In this document: piece after piece, positions 12,943 through 21,022 of the stretch
How the letters are laid out: the number at the start of each line of letters is the position of its first letter
Position numbering within the stretch: position 1 is the first letter of the stretch
Assembly (NCBI GenBank): GCA_945870475.1
Contig: CAMBSR010000006.1
Coordinates: forward strand, 1-26,125
Length of the DNA stretch: 26,125 nt
Direction: 5' to 3'
DNA from: Phycisphaera mikurensis NBRC 102666
Lineage (GTDB): Bacteria > Planctomycetota > Phycisphaerae > Phycisphaerales > SM1A02
The notes under the pieces: model-generated
What the model was told of the DNA's origin: nothing
The model's input: only the letters and a program-made list of their open reading frames with translations
Databases searched by the model: none
Position numbers and translations under genes: made by a program

Positions 12943-15354
12943 TCAGCGCCCGCGCCCGCCGCCGCCGCGGTTGCCGTACTCGCTGCCGCGGATGCCCTCG
13001 CCCGCCCAGTGGTCGTAGGTGCCCCAGCCACCGTGGCCCATGGGCGAGTGATACGGGCCGGCGTTCTGGCCCACGTTGTTGCCCAGGCGCGTGTTCATGC
13101 CCCAGTACGCACCGGGATCGATGAACTGCTGCGGCGGATGGAAGCCGTTCGGCGAGGCAAGCGGGTAGTAGCCCCAGTTGCCGCCGAGGTTGCTGCCCAT
13201 GCCGGTCCACGGGCGGTAGGCGGCCGCGTCGTAGGTGTACTCGTTGCCCGGGCCGCGGAACGCCGCCGGCGAGTCGGCCGCCGCACCCTGGAACTGGCGG
13301 TCGATGGCCTGCTGGTTCTCGCGCGCGGCCGCCTCGGAGGTGTCGCGCCGCGGTGCACCGTTGCCTGCAGTGCGGATGTCCGCCTTGCCGGCATCGGCCA
13401 TCGAACCACGCGCGGGCGCCCAGGTGCGCTTGTCGAGCGCCTTGTTGCGCTGCGCCAGCCGGCCCTGCGCGTCACGCAGGTCGGACTTCTCCCAGTCGGC
13501 GTGGTTCGGCGTCCAGCGGCTGTAGTACGGATGCCAGTGGTTCATCCACCAGCCCCAGTTGCTCCAGCCCCACCAGTTGTTCATGCCGTAGCCCCAGCCG
13601 GCATCCCATCCCGGGCACCAGCCCCAGCCGGCCCAGCCCTCGTCGCCGAGGTACATCGGGTTGACGTCCACCGACCCGTAGTACTGGTAGTCGTCGGTCG
13701 GATCGTCCGGCGGCGAGAAGGTGCCGGTCTGCGAGTCGTAGGAGGCGTCGAAACCGTACGTGAGCGGATACGGCTGGTACGCGGTCGCACCCGCGGCGCC
13801 GTACGCGAAGCCCGTGCCGTAGACCGGCGTGCCGTCGCTCAGGTAGGTGCCCAGGTAACCCGCGGAGAAACCGTAGGTGACGGTGTCGGCCGTGGAGCCG
13901 AACACCCAGACGTAGGTGCAGGCGTACACCGGGCACGACGGCGGGATGGCGTAGATGGCCGCGGGCACCTTGTCGCAGGCGGTCCACGGGCCGGTCACGG
14001 CGGGCGCCGTGAACCACGCGCCCGAATCGCAGCAGTAGACCGCGCCTTCGACCATCAGCACCGGCTGCGAGGCGCCGGGCAGCCACTTCACCGCGGTGCC
14101 CTCCACCTGCTTCCACGAAGCGTCGCCCTGCGGCATGCCGCCGGCCACCGTGAACTTCGGCTGCGCGCCGCCGCGGTTGAGCGTGACGGTGCGGATCTCG
14201 CGGGCAGCCAGCACGGACTCGTTGGCCTCGGTGGTGCCGGGCACCGCGCTGCGTGCGGCCTCGTAGCGCTTGGTCTTGGGGAGCTTGGCGAACTGCGCCG
14301 GGACTTCCGCCGGAGTCAACAGCGTCCACGCCGCGGAACCGAGCGACGTGGTGCGGAACCAGCGGCCGGACGCCAGCAGGTAGAACGAGCCTCCATCGAG
14401 CGTCAGCAGGATGCTGTTGGTGTTCTTGACGCCCTGCACGCCGGGGCACACGTCCGCCAGCTGCGGTGCGCCGTCGATGGCGACGAGCACCGTGGGCTTC
14501 GTGACCACCTTCGGCATCGCAAAGAGCTGCTTCGGCGACTTGACCAGCGCCGGCGTGCGCGCGATGTCCGTCGCCAGCGCCTGCGCCTTGCCGAGTGCGG
14601 TCATCACGTCCTTGGCCGGCATGTCATCGGTGGGCGTGAACGCCTGGGTGAGCGATGCAGAGACGTCCCACTTGCCCGCCACGCGGGTCCACCACTGCCC
14701 GTCCGGGGACTTCAGCAGGATGTGCGGCGTGTTGGTCACGGCCATCCAGCCGGAGGTGCCGATCGGCGCGAGCCGCGGCTCGCCGTCGACGAAGAGCAGC
14801 ACGGTCGGCTGCGACGCCACCATGATGGTCGGCACATCGGAATTGAGTCCGGGCGTCGAGCTGCCGCGCGCATTCACGAGGCGCATGTCCTGCAGCAGGA
14901 TCGGGCGGGTGGTGGTCATCGCCACCACGAAGAGCGCCTGCGAGAGCGCGGTGCGATCCGCATCCGCGGCGGGCTTGCCGTCGATCGTGAAGCTGCGTAC
15001 GGCGAACTGGTTGAGCTCCACCTCGCCGGGGACGTCGGAGGAGAGCACCTCGGCCTGCAGGAGCGCCTCGCCGGTGGCGGGCTTGCCGTCGGCGCCGGTC
15101 ATGCTCACCTGCGTCACCAGGTACGCGCGCGCGCCGTCAAGGCCGGTGACGCGGGGCTGGAAGACGCGGTAGGTCTTCCCGTTGGAGGTCACGTCCTGCG
15201 GCCAGAGATACGCGTTGGCCGAGGCGGCCGCGATCTGGTCGCCGATGGCGGTCGTGGTCTCGTCCTGGGCCGGGGCCTGGGCCGCGGCGGCAGGGGTGAG
15301 TGCGTGGACGGCAAGCCCGAAGGCGACGATGGAAGCGGCGTTGTTCGGAATCAT
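12943..15354 (-). CDS. Large secreted W/G/Y-rich protein (often annotated carbohydrate-binding family V/XII)
   Basis: An 803-residue protein with a signal peptide (about residues 1-26, MIPNNAASIVAFGLAVHALTPA then AAAQA). The middle contains repeated segments with a short Trp motif followed by a strand, for example SGRWFRTTSLGSAAWTLL and SGAWFTAPAVTGPWTAC. Phrases such as EVPAQFAKLP, SAVPGTTEANESVLA and AIYAIPPSCPVYACTYV match a widespread uncharacterised family usually labelled carbohydrate-binding family V/XII, though carbohydrate binding is not shown. The last 250 residues are extraordinarily rich in Trp, Gly, Tyr and Asn, including a WGWSNWGWWMNHWHPYYSRW region, then an Arg/Gln-rich helix and a Gly/Arg tail. 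No enzyme motif is seen. An envelope or surface role is inferred. The start has a possible upstream AGGG element and a TAGACT box further up, so this mRNA may have a normal leader. Confidence 0.8.
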   Translation of the reverse strand: MIPNNAASIVAFGLAVHALTPAAAAQAPAQDETTTAIGDQIAAASANAYLWPQDVTSNGKTYRVFQPRVTGLDGARAYLVTQVSMTGADGKPATGEALLQAEVLSSDVPGEVELNQFAVRSFTIDGKPAADADRTALSQALFVVAMTTTRPILLQDMRLVNARGSSTPGLNSDVPTIMVASQPTVLLFVDGEPRLAPIGTSGWMAVTNTPHILLKSPDGQWWTRVAGKWDVSASLTQAFTPTDDMPAKDVMTALGKAQALATDIARTPALVKSPKQLFAMPKVVTKPTVLVAIDGAPQLADVCPGVQGVKNTNSILLTLDGGSFYLLASGRWFRTTSLGSAAWTLLTPAEVPAQFAKLPKTKRYEAARSAVPGTTEANESVLAAREIRTVTLNRGGAQPKFTVAGGMPQGDASWKQVEGTAVKWLPGASQPVLMVEGAVYCCDSGAWFTAPAVTGPWTACDKVPAAIYAIPPSCPVYACTYVWVFGSTADTVTYGFSAGYLGTYLSDGTPVYGTGFAYGAAGATAYQPYPLTYGFDASYDSQTGTFSPPDDPTDDYQYYGSVDVNPMYLGDEGWAGWGWCPGWDAGWGYGMNNWWGWSNWGWWMNHWHPYYSRWTPNHADWEKSDLRDAQGRLAQRNKALDKRTWAPARGSMADAGKADIRTAGNGAPRRDTSEAAARENQQAIDRQFQGAAADSPAAFRGPGNEYTYDAAAYRPWTGMGSNLGGNWGYYPLASPNGFHPPQQFIDPGAYWGMNTRLGNNVGQNAGPYHSPMGHGGWGTYDHWAGEGIRGSEYGNRGGGGRGR

Positions 15355-15393
15355 GGGGTTTCCCTGCGGCCCACACTGGCGCCTGAGGCACGA

Positions 15394-15399
15394 AGTCTA
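15394..15399 (-). promoter_or_regulatory. -10 box TAGACT (minus strand) for the W/G-rich protein gene
   Basis: TAGACT on the minus strand ends 39 nt before ATG 15354, giving a predicted 5' leader of about 33 nt. This differs from the near-leaderless arrangement of most genes in the window. Confidence 0.4.
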
Positions 15400-15443
15400 C
15401 CCCTTCCCCGGACGTTCCCGTTGGCCCGCGGGTGGTCCTGGGC

Positions 15444-15451
15444 CATACTGT
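15444..15451 (+). promoter_or_regulatory. -10 region CATACTGT for the subtilisin-like gene
   Basis: CATACT ends 11 nt and the overlapping TACTGT 9 nt before ATG 15461. An 8-bp palindrome CCCGCGGG (15425-15432) sits at the -35 position. Confidence 0.4.
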
Positions 15452-15460
15452 GTGCACGCC

Positions 15461-17608
15461 ATGATGACCCTGCTCGCCGCCATCATCTCCCTCGCACCTC
15501 CGGCCACATCGGATGCCAGCCTCGGGTTCTTCGCCGTGCCGGGCGAACGGGAATTCTCCGGCAACCTGGTGGTGCGGATTCGCCAGGACCTGCGTCCGAT
15601 GGACCGGGCGCGCGCAGAGGCGATGGTCACGCCGATGGCTACCTCGCGCGTGGATGCAACCGACGAGTACATCCTCGCCGCCGCGCGCGGACCCCAGCCC
15701 GCCGGCGAACCCGAGCGTGCGCTCGCCGCGCAGCTCATGGCCACCGGCCTCTTCCAGTACGCGGAGCCGGACTGGACCGTCTACCCCGTGGCCACGCCCA
15801 ACGATGCGCGCTTCGGCGAGCAGTGGCACCACGCGATGATGCAGAGCGCGTCGGCGTGGGACCTGGGCACCGGATCGGCAAGCATGATCGTGGCGGTGAC
15901 CGACACCGGCATCGTGACGCACCAGGATCTCGGCAACCGCGTGCCCGGCTACAACGCCGCCAGCGGTGTCCCCGAGGCCGACGGCGGCGTCATGACGGAC
16001 ATCAACGGCCACGGCACGCACGTGGCGGGTTGCGCCGCCGCCAGCGGCAACAATTCCGTGGGCGTGGCCGGCGTGGGCTGGAAATTCCGCGTGATGCCGG
16101 TGCGCGTCAGCGAGGCATCGTCGGGTGGCGCCAGCATGAGCGTGATCACGGCCGGCGCGCGCTGGGCGGCGGACAACGGCGCCAAGACAGTCAGCGCCAG
16201 CTACTCGGGCATCGGTTCCGCCACCATCGAGACCACTGGCGAATACCTGCATTCGATCGATGCGTCGCTCCTCTGGGCCGCCAACAACAGCGCGGAGAAC
16301 CATGCGGGCTTCGACTTCGCGAACGTGCTGGTGGTGGGCGCCTCGGACAGTTCCGATGCGCGCTCGTCATTCTCGAGCTACGGCCGCGGCGTGGACCTCT
16401 TCGCGCCGGGCTCGTCCATCCTGGCCACCACCTACGACGGCGGCTACGGCTTCAAGAGCGGCACCAGCATGGCAACGCCCGTGGCAAACGGCGCGCTGGC
16501 GATGGTGCGCTCGGCCAATCCGCTGCTCTCCGCACGGCACGCTGAACACGTCCTGCTCCGCAGCTGCGACCCGTGGGACGGTTACGCCGGCACCGACGAG
16601 TTCGGCTTCGGCCGTGTCAACCTGCGACGCGCCGTCGAGACCGCGCTCACCGCGCTGACGCCGCAGCCGCCCGTGGCCAAGGCAGACCGGGCCCGCGGGG
16701 TGAGCGGCACGCCCATCATCATCGATGTCCTGGAGAACGACAACGACCCGAACATGGACGCGCTGGTGGTGGATGTCGTGCCGGCCGTCACCAGCCTGGG
16801 CGACCAGGTGGACCTCCTGCCCGGCGGCGGACCCGAGGGCCGCGACGCCGTGCGCGTGACGCTTGCCACCTCCGCCGCGCCCGGCAACCGCACGTTCGAC
16901 TACCGCCTGCGCGAGCCGGTGAGCGGCGCCACGTCGGTGGCCACGGTGACCGTGGAAGTGCAGACCCCCGCGCGCCCCACCGCGCCCATCGGCGACACCG
17001 AGGGCTTGGAGTGCCGCTACTACGAGCTCACCTCGCCCACCACGCTCCCCGACTACTCGACGATGACGCCCTACCTCACGGAGACCGTCGCCACCGTCAA
17101 CTGGGGCTCGACCACCGGCAACTTCGCCAACAGCGGCCGGCCGGACAACGTAGGTGCATCGATCCAGGGCTGGCTCAACGTCCCCACGTCCGGGCGCTGG
17201 ACGCTCAACCTCTACTCCGATGATGGCTCGCGCCTGTGGGTGGACGGGGCACTGGCAGTCGACAACAACGGCATCCACGGGATGACACGTCGGTGGGCGG
17301 TGCTGCCGCTCGCCGCGGGCAAGCACGCCATCCGACTCGATTACTTCGAGGCAACCAGCTCGGCGGGCCTGCAGTTCTCGTGGTCCGGCCCGGGCATCGG
17401 CACGCAGGTGGTGCCGGCGTCCGCGCTCAGTAACGGCGGCGCGCCGCTCGTGGGAGACATCGATGGCGACGGCCGCGTGACCGGCAGCGACCTGGGCCTG
17501 ATGCTCGCCTCATGGGGCCCGGGCACCAACCAGCCCGCCGACCTCAACCGCGACGGCGTGGTCAACGGCAGCGACCTCGGCACGCTGCTCGGCGCCTGGA
17601 CGCCCTGA
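15461..17608 (+). CDS. Secreted subtilisin-like (S8) protease with PA14 domain and dockerin-like C-terminus
   Basis: A 715-residue exported serine endopeptidase. A short signal peptide (residues 1 to about 18) and a propeptide-like segment ending near EPDWTVYPV precede the S8 domain. The catalytic triad is visible: Asp148 in VTDTGI, His184 in NGHGTHVAG and Ser336 in SGTSMATPVANG. After it comes an Ig/cadherin-like module with the VLENDNDPNMD motif (about residues 410-500). A PA14-like domain follows (about 520-655; GLECRYYEL, SGRWTLNLYSDDGSRLWVDG, GKHAIRLDYFE), likely a carbohydrate or cell-surface binding module. The end carries two EF-hand-type loops, GDIDGDGRVTGSDLGLMLASWG and DLNRDGVVNGSDLGTLLGAW, a planctomycete dockerin-like tag. 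The start is supported by the -10 region; ATG 15464 is an alternative. It is divergent from the W/G-rich gene and ends 4 nt before the converging DUF1569 gene. Confidence 0.93.
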   Translation: MMTLLAAIISLAPPATSDASLGFFAVPGEREFSGNLVVRIRQDLRPMDRARAEAMVTPMATSRVDATDEYILAAARGPQPAGEPERALAAQLMATGLFQYAEPDWTVYPVATPNDARFGEQWHHAMMQSASAWDLGTGSASMIVAVTDTGIVTHQDLGNRVPGYNAASGVPEADGGVMTDINGHGTHVAGCAAASGNNSVGVAGVGWKFRVMPVRVSEASSGGASMSVITAGARWAADNGAKTVSASYSGIGSATIETTGEYLHSIDASLLWAANNSAENHAGFDFANVLVVGASDSSDARSSFSSYGRGVDLFAPGSSILATTYDGGYGFKSGTSMATPVANGALAMVRSANPLLSARHAEHVLLRSCDPWDGYAGTDEFGFGRVNLRRAVETALTALTPQPPVAKADRARGVSGTPIIIDVLENDNDPNMDALVVDVVPAVTSLGDQVDLLPGGGPEGRDAVRVTLATSAAPGNRTFDYRLREPVSGATSVATVTVEVQTPARPTAPIGDTEGLECRYYELTSPTTLPDYSTMTPYLTETVATVNWGSTTGNFANSGRPDNVGASIQGWLNVPTSGRWTLNLYSDDGSRLWVDGALAVDNNGIHGMTRRWAVLPLAAGKHAIRLDYFEATSSAGLQFSWSGPGIGTQVVPASALSNGGAPLVGDIDGDGRVTGSDLGLMLASWGPGTNQPADLNRDGVVNGSDLGTLLGAWTP

Positions 17609-17612
17609 GCGC

Positions 17613-18122
17613 TCACTCCTGCGGCGCGCCAGGGTACGTCAGGAACCCAAAGTGCATCGCCGTGTGGTTCAGGTTGAGCCGCACCCACTCCTCGTGCGTC
17701 ATCGGCCCAAGCCACGGGCTCGGCTTCGTCATGCGCTCCCCTGCCTCGATGCGCGCCAGTGCGCGGCGGATGCGGGCCATGCCCTGCTCGTACGTCACGC
17801 CCGGGCGCGGCATCAGCTGCGGGTTCGACTTGCCCACGTTGAAGCCGGGACGCATGGCATCGCGCTTGGGCTTCAGGATCATGGACTTGATCATGCGGCC
17901 AAAGAGCTGCGCCATGAACGACGCCTTCTTCGACGTACCGTCGAAGCCTTCCTCGAACGGGATGGCGCAATGGTCCAGGTTCTCGCCGGGCGTCCAGTTG
18001 CCGGTGGTGGTCAGCGTGCCGGCGCGGTGCGCGGCCTCGATGCGGTCAAGCTCGCCACGGAGGCATCCGAGGCACTTGAAGAAGAGGTGGCGACGCGGCA
18101 CGGAGGTGGTCTTGACGGTCAT
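17613..18122 (-). CDS. DUF1569 family protein (DinB/YfiT-like four-helix fold)
   Basis: The 169-residue cytoplasmic protein matches the DUF1569 family within the DinB/YfiT-like superfamily, whose members are four-helix bundles often binding a metal through three histidines. Matching landmarks are the early NWTPGENLDHCAIPFEEG, the later GPMTHEEWVRLNLNHTAMHFGFL, and the histidines in DHC and NHTAMH that could hold a metal. Some superfamily members are thiol-dependent transferases, but the reaction of DUF1569 proteins is not known to me. ATG 18122 lies 9 nt after a TAGCCT box on the minus strand. The gene converges on the protease gene with only a 4-nt gap and is divergent from the short TPR gene. 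Confidence 0.82.
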   Translation of the reverse strand: MTVKTTSVPRRHLFFKCLGCLRGELDRIEAAHRAGTLTTTGNWTPGENLDHCAIPFEEGFDGTSKKASFMAQLFGRMIKSMILKPKRDAMRPGFNVGKSNPQLMPRPGVTYEQGMARIRRALARIEAGERMTKPSPWLGPMTHEEWVRLNLNHTAMHFGFLTYPGAPQE

Positions 18123-18131
18123 GCGGCGCGA

Positions 18132-18137
18132 AGGCTA
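18132..18137 (-). promoter_or_regulatory. -10 box TAGCCT (minus strand) for the DUF1569 gene
   Basis: On the minus strand TAGCCT ends 9 nt before ATG 18122. Confidence 0.4.
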
Positions 18138-18204
18138 CCCGCAAAGGCAGCCCAGACCGACCGCGCGCAGCGTGGCCACCGCGGATCGGCGGCACGAGCC
18201 GGGG

Positions 18205-18210
18205 TAGATT
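18205..18210 (+). promoter_or_regulatory. -10 box TAGATT for the short TPR gene
   Basis: TAGATT ends 6 nt before ATG 18217, so a leaderless mRNA is predicted and the short gene seems to keep a working promoter. Confidence 0.45.
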
Positions 18211-18216
18211 CCCTCC

Positions 18217-18675
18217 ATGCCCCCCGCAGAGACGCCCGTGGCCACGCTGCAGCGACAGCTCGATGAGGGGCGATTCGAGGACGCCGTCACCACCGCGGAC
18301 GCGATCCTGGCCTCCAACCGACGCAGCTTCGCGGCATGGCTCGGCCGCCTGCGCGCGAACGTGCGCCTCGGACGCATCGTCGATGCCGATCGCGACGCCG
18401 ATGAAGCGCTGCGACTGGCCCCCGCGGATCCGCACGTCGGGCTGCTGCGCGCCACCATCGACCAGCGGCTCGGGCGCATCGACCGACCGCGCGAGCACAT
18501 GGAGCGCATCGTTGCCCGCCTGGGCCTGCCGATGGACGAGGCCGTGCTCGCCCCCGAGGCGAACGCACGCACGGTGCTCACGCTGAGCCACGAGCAGGTG
18601 CGACGATCGATCAACCGCAGCTCGATCGGCCGCTGGAAGAACTACGAGTTCGCGTTCGGCCCCGAGTGGGGCTGA
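18217..18675 (+). CDS. Short TPR protein ending in a sulfotransferase tail; core-deleted paralogue
   Basis: The 152-residue protein is collinear with both ends of the 485-residue TPR-sulfotransferase encoded 0.8 kb downstream, but lacks its middle. Residues 10-92 are TPR-like helices (LQRQLDEGRFEDAVTTADAIL and on) that align loosely with residues 8-92 of the larger protein. Residues 94-152 match its residues 415-473 closely, including a shared PEANARTVLTLSHEQVRR run and the RWKNYE and AFG.EW motifs. Roughly 310 residues are missing, including the PRSGTT nucleotide-binding loop, so sulfotransferase activity is not expected. The reading frame is intact and has a -10 box 6 nt upstream, so it could be expressed as a regulator or partner, or be a decaying copy. 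It lacks the final 12 residues of the larger protein. Confidence 0.75.
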   Translation: MPPAETPVATLQRQLDEGRFEDAVTTADAILASNRRSFAAWLGRLRANVRLGRIVDADRDADEALRLAPADPHVGLLRATIDQRLGRIDRPREHMERIVARLGLPMDEAVLAPEANARTVLTLSHEQVRRSINRSSIGRWKNYEFAFGPEWG

Positions 18676-18688
18676 GGCTTCGACGTGA

Positions 18689-18714
18689 TCACGCGCGCCG
18701 GCGGCGCGCCGTGA
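18689..18714. terminator. GC-rich hairpin between converging genes (weak terminator candidate)
   Basis: TCACG-CGCGCC pairs with GGCGCGCCGTGA with a one-base bulge and a tiny loop, just past the stop of the short TPR gene. It overlaps the arginine codons of the opposite-strand gene and has no T-tract, so it may only be a codon effect. Confidence 0.25.
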
Positions 18715-19237
18715 TTCCCGCGACCGCCAGGAGCGCAAACGCACCCGGCGACGGGACAAGGACCAGGTTCACGCCGTGGAGCGTGATGGTGCCGGACCAC
18801 CTGCCGTAGGCGATGCTCGAGGAATTGCCGTTTCCCAGCCAGAACGACACGTCCTGATGGGCATTCATGTCGATGCCGGTGGCCAGGTTCACGCGTCCCG
18901 TGGACGTGGTGGAGAAGATCCCACCGCCGTTGGGCCACGAATATCGCTGCGCCGCCGAGTAGTCGGCGCTTCCGCCGAGCTGCAGCAGGCCGTTGTTGCC
19001 GAGCGGCGCGGCATCGACGTAAAGCGTCAGGTCATTGGCGCGGGTGAACCAGGTGGACTGCGTCCGATCGACGTCGATGGTGGCGCCGACGAGCGTGCCC
19101 GAGAGGCGGCCCGGGGTGATGGCCTCGGCAAACTGGTTGCCATAGGCGCCGAAGTTCGTCAGGGTGATCACGACGTCCGCGGATGCAGCCGACGTACAGA
19201 GCGCCACAACGGCGCACGAGGAGGAGAACAACTTCAT
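18689..19237 (-). CDS. Secreted PEP-CTERM-like protein, function unknown
   Basis: A 182-residue exported protein. The signal peptide is residues 1 to about 20 (MKLFSSSCAVVALCTSAASA). The mature part is beta-rich and polar, with no cysteine or enzyme motif that I recognise. The C-terminus has the three-part sorting layout of PEP-CTERM-like proteins: VPSPGA, a hydrophobic helix FALLAVAGIT and a basic ARRRRA end. This variant, with SPGA in place of PEP, is common in Phycisphaerae-type proteins; it should direct membrane retention and further processing by an exosortase-type system, which is inference. ATG 19237 is chosen because it gives a clean signal peptide, although the frame stays open further upstream. 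No close TANNNT box is seen. It converges on the short TPR gene. Confidence 0.75.
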   Translation of the reverse strand: MKLFSSSCAVVALCTSAASADVVITLTNFGAYGNQFAEAITPGRLSGTLVGATIDVDRTQSTWFTRANDLTLYVDAAPLGNNGLLQLGGSADYSAAQRYSWPNGGGIFSTTSTGRVNLATGIDMNAHQDVSFWLGNGNSSSIAYGRWSGTITLHGVNLVLVPSPGAFALLAVAGITARRRRA

Positions 19238-19508
19238 GGTGTGGGGATCAGGGAAACAAAGGGCGGAACAGACTCGGAAGAACACACGAGCCGCGCGAGG
19301 GGGAACTCGCACGATCGCCCTGATTCCATCGCCTCCGAGTGGGAAGCCTGCACGATGACACGGATTCCGGCACACGCAAGCAACGGCAGCGAATATGCCG
19401 AAGATGTCGCAAATTCGCGGGGACAGGTCGGAGGCAGCCGCAGGATCCACGCCCCGCGGGCCCTGCCGCGCATGGGGGCAGAGCGGTTGCTCTAGCATTG
19501 CAGCCTTC
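19238..19508. other. 271-nt divergent intergenic region
   Basis: This region separates the PEP-CTERM-like gene (-) from the sulfotransferase gene (+). It is less GC-biased than the coding DNA around it and contains the sulfotransferase -10 box at its right end. I see no conserved RNA, strong hairpin or believable small gene. An ATG at 19395 is in frame with the sulfotransferase but would add an Arg/Gly-rich, non-family extension. Confidence 0.5.
19493..19498 (+). promoter_or_regulatory. -10 box TAGCAT for the sulfotransferase gene
   Basis: TAGCAT ends 10 nt before ATG 19509 and favours that codon over the in-frame ATG at 19395. Confidence 0.45.
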
Positions 19509-20966
19509 ATGCCGCCCAATAACCCCAAGGCCGACCTGGAACGTCTGCTCTCCCGCGGCGACTTCCTGAACGCCAAGAACCTGGCCGGCGAGATCCTGCG
19601 CCGCAACCCGCGCGACGGCGACGCGTGGTTCGCGGTGGCGCGCTGCGCCATCGGCATGAACCGCCTGCGCGTGGCGGAGGAAGCGCTCTCGCGCGCAGAG
19701 AAGACCATCGTCGGCAACCCGCGCATCTCGTTCGCGTGGGCCGTGGTGGACCATTACCTGGGGCGCAGCGAGAAGGCCGCCGAGCGGCTGCGCGCACTCA
19801 TCGAACGCAAGGCACCCAACGCGCATGATGCGCAGGTGTTCCTGGCGGACATCCTGCACCGCACCGGCAAGCGCGCGGAGATGCGCGCGCTGGTGGAGCA
19901 AGGCGGCGCGTGGCTCGGCGACATCCGCGGTCGCATCATGGCCGCACGCGTGCGCGCCAAGGACGATCGCGAAGGCGCCATCGCGGACTTCGAGGCCATC
20001 GCCCGCGCGCCCGGCGACGTGGTCATGCGCCGCAACGCGGGTTTCGAGGCAGTGCAGCACCTCGACGCCTGCGGCGAATACCGCCGCGCGTTCGACCTGG
20101 CCACGTACCTGCAGCAGCTCGAGGCCGCGCCGTTCGACCTCGGCGGCTTCACCGCGGACATCGACCTCCAGCGCCAGCTCCTTTCCAAGGGCACGCCGTG
20201 GTTCACGCCGCGCGTGCCGCCGGTGGAGGGGCTCTCCTTCATCGTGGGCATGCCGCGCAGCGGCACCACGCTCCTTGAGCAGATGCTCGATCGGCATCCG
20301 CAGGTGGCGGGGATCGGCGAGAGCGAGGGCATCATCTCGCTCGGCGATTCATTGGTGCACGCGGGCGTCTGGCCGCGCGGCCTGGGAACGATTGCGCCCG
20401 CCGACGCCGCCACGCTCCAGGAGAACTACGTCTCCGTCGCACGCACTTCCGAGGTGGAGGGAAAGCGATGGCTCGTGGACAAGTCGCTCCACACGTGGCG
20501 ATGGCTCCCCGCCGTGGCCGCCATCCTGCCGGGCGCACGCTGCATGCACATCGCGCGCGACCCGCGCGACACCGCGGTCAGCATCTACCTCTCCAACTTC
20601 AACGTGCGCAACTTCGCATGGGCCGGTTCCTTCGAGGGAATCCGCACCGTGATGGAGGCCGAGCGCGCCACCAGCCTGGAAGCACTCACCGCGCTCGGCA
20701 TTGCCCACGAGGCGATCGTGTACGAGGACCTGGTCGATGACCCCGACGCGCACGCGCGCCGGGTGACGAAGCTCCTGGGCCTGGAGCTCGACCCCGCCAT
20801 GCTCAGCCCCGAGGCCAATGCACGGACCGTCCTCACGCTGAGCCACGAGCAGGTCCGCCGGCCCATCAACAAGGCATCGGTGGCCCGCTGGAAGAACTAC
20901 GAATGGGCCTTCGGGGCCGAATGGGACCGGCTGGTGGGGATCCACGAGGCCCGCCGGAAGAAGTAA
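19509..20966 (+). CDS. TPR-repeat sulfotransferase family protein
   Basis: The 485-residue protein joins N-terminal TPR-like helices (about residues 8-210, for example SRGDFLNAKNLAGEILRRNP) to a C-terminal PAPS-type sulfotransferase domain that moves a sulfuryl group to an acceptor hydroxyl or amine. The 5'-phosphosulfate loop is GMPRSGTTLLEQMLDRHP (PRSGTT at 249-254). The 3'-phosphate motif is ARDPRDTAVSIYLSNF (about 349-364). The C-terminal SHEQVRRPI and RWKNYEWAF segments complete the nucleotide pocket. TPR plus sulfotransferase fusions are frequent in planctomycetes and proteobacteria, and the TPR part probably binds a protein or carrier substrate; the acceptor is unknown. No signal peptide is seen, so it is probably cytoplasmic. 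ATG 19509 is chosen by its -10 box and the family-like N-terminus. Confidence 0.92.
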   Translation: MPPNNPKADLERLLSRGDFLNAKNLAGEILRRNPRDGDAWFAVARCAIGMNRLRVAEEALSRAEKTIVGNPRISFAWAVVDHYLGRSEKAAERLRALIERKAPNAHDAQVFLADILHRTGKRAEMRALVEQGGAWLGDIRGRIMAARVRAKDDREGAIADFEAIARAPGDVVMRRNAGFEAVQHLDACGEYRRAFDLATYLQQLEAAPFDLGGFTADIDLQRQLLSKGTPWFTPRVPPVEGLSFIVGMPRSGTTLLEQMLDRHPQVAGIGESEGIISLGDSLVHAGVWPRGLGTIAPADAATLQENYVSVARTSEVEGKRWLVDKSLHTWRWLPAVAAILPGARCMHIARDPRDTAVSIYLSNFNVRNFAWAGSFEGIRTVMEAERATSLEALTALGIAHEAIVYEDLVDDPDAHARRVTKLLGLELDPAMLSPEANARTVLTLSHEQVRRPINKASVARWKNYEWAFGAEWDRLVGIHEARRKK

Positions 20967-21022
20967 TCGGTCCTTTGGGAGAAACTGACGCCCGCACCGT
21001 CCCCTGAGTCGCTCGAGCGCCA

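Noticed and set aside
17452..17608. True cellulosomal dockerin and cohesin system
   Set aside because: No cohesin or scaffoldin is present and the motif is the form found widely on planctomycete secreted proteins; only a dockerin-like tag is claimed.
19395..19508. N-terminal extension of the sulfotransferase from ATG 19395
   Set aside because: The extension is Arg/Gly/Ser-rich with no family match, and the TAGCAT box is placed for ATG 19509.
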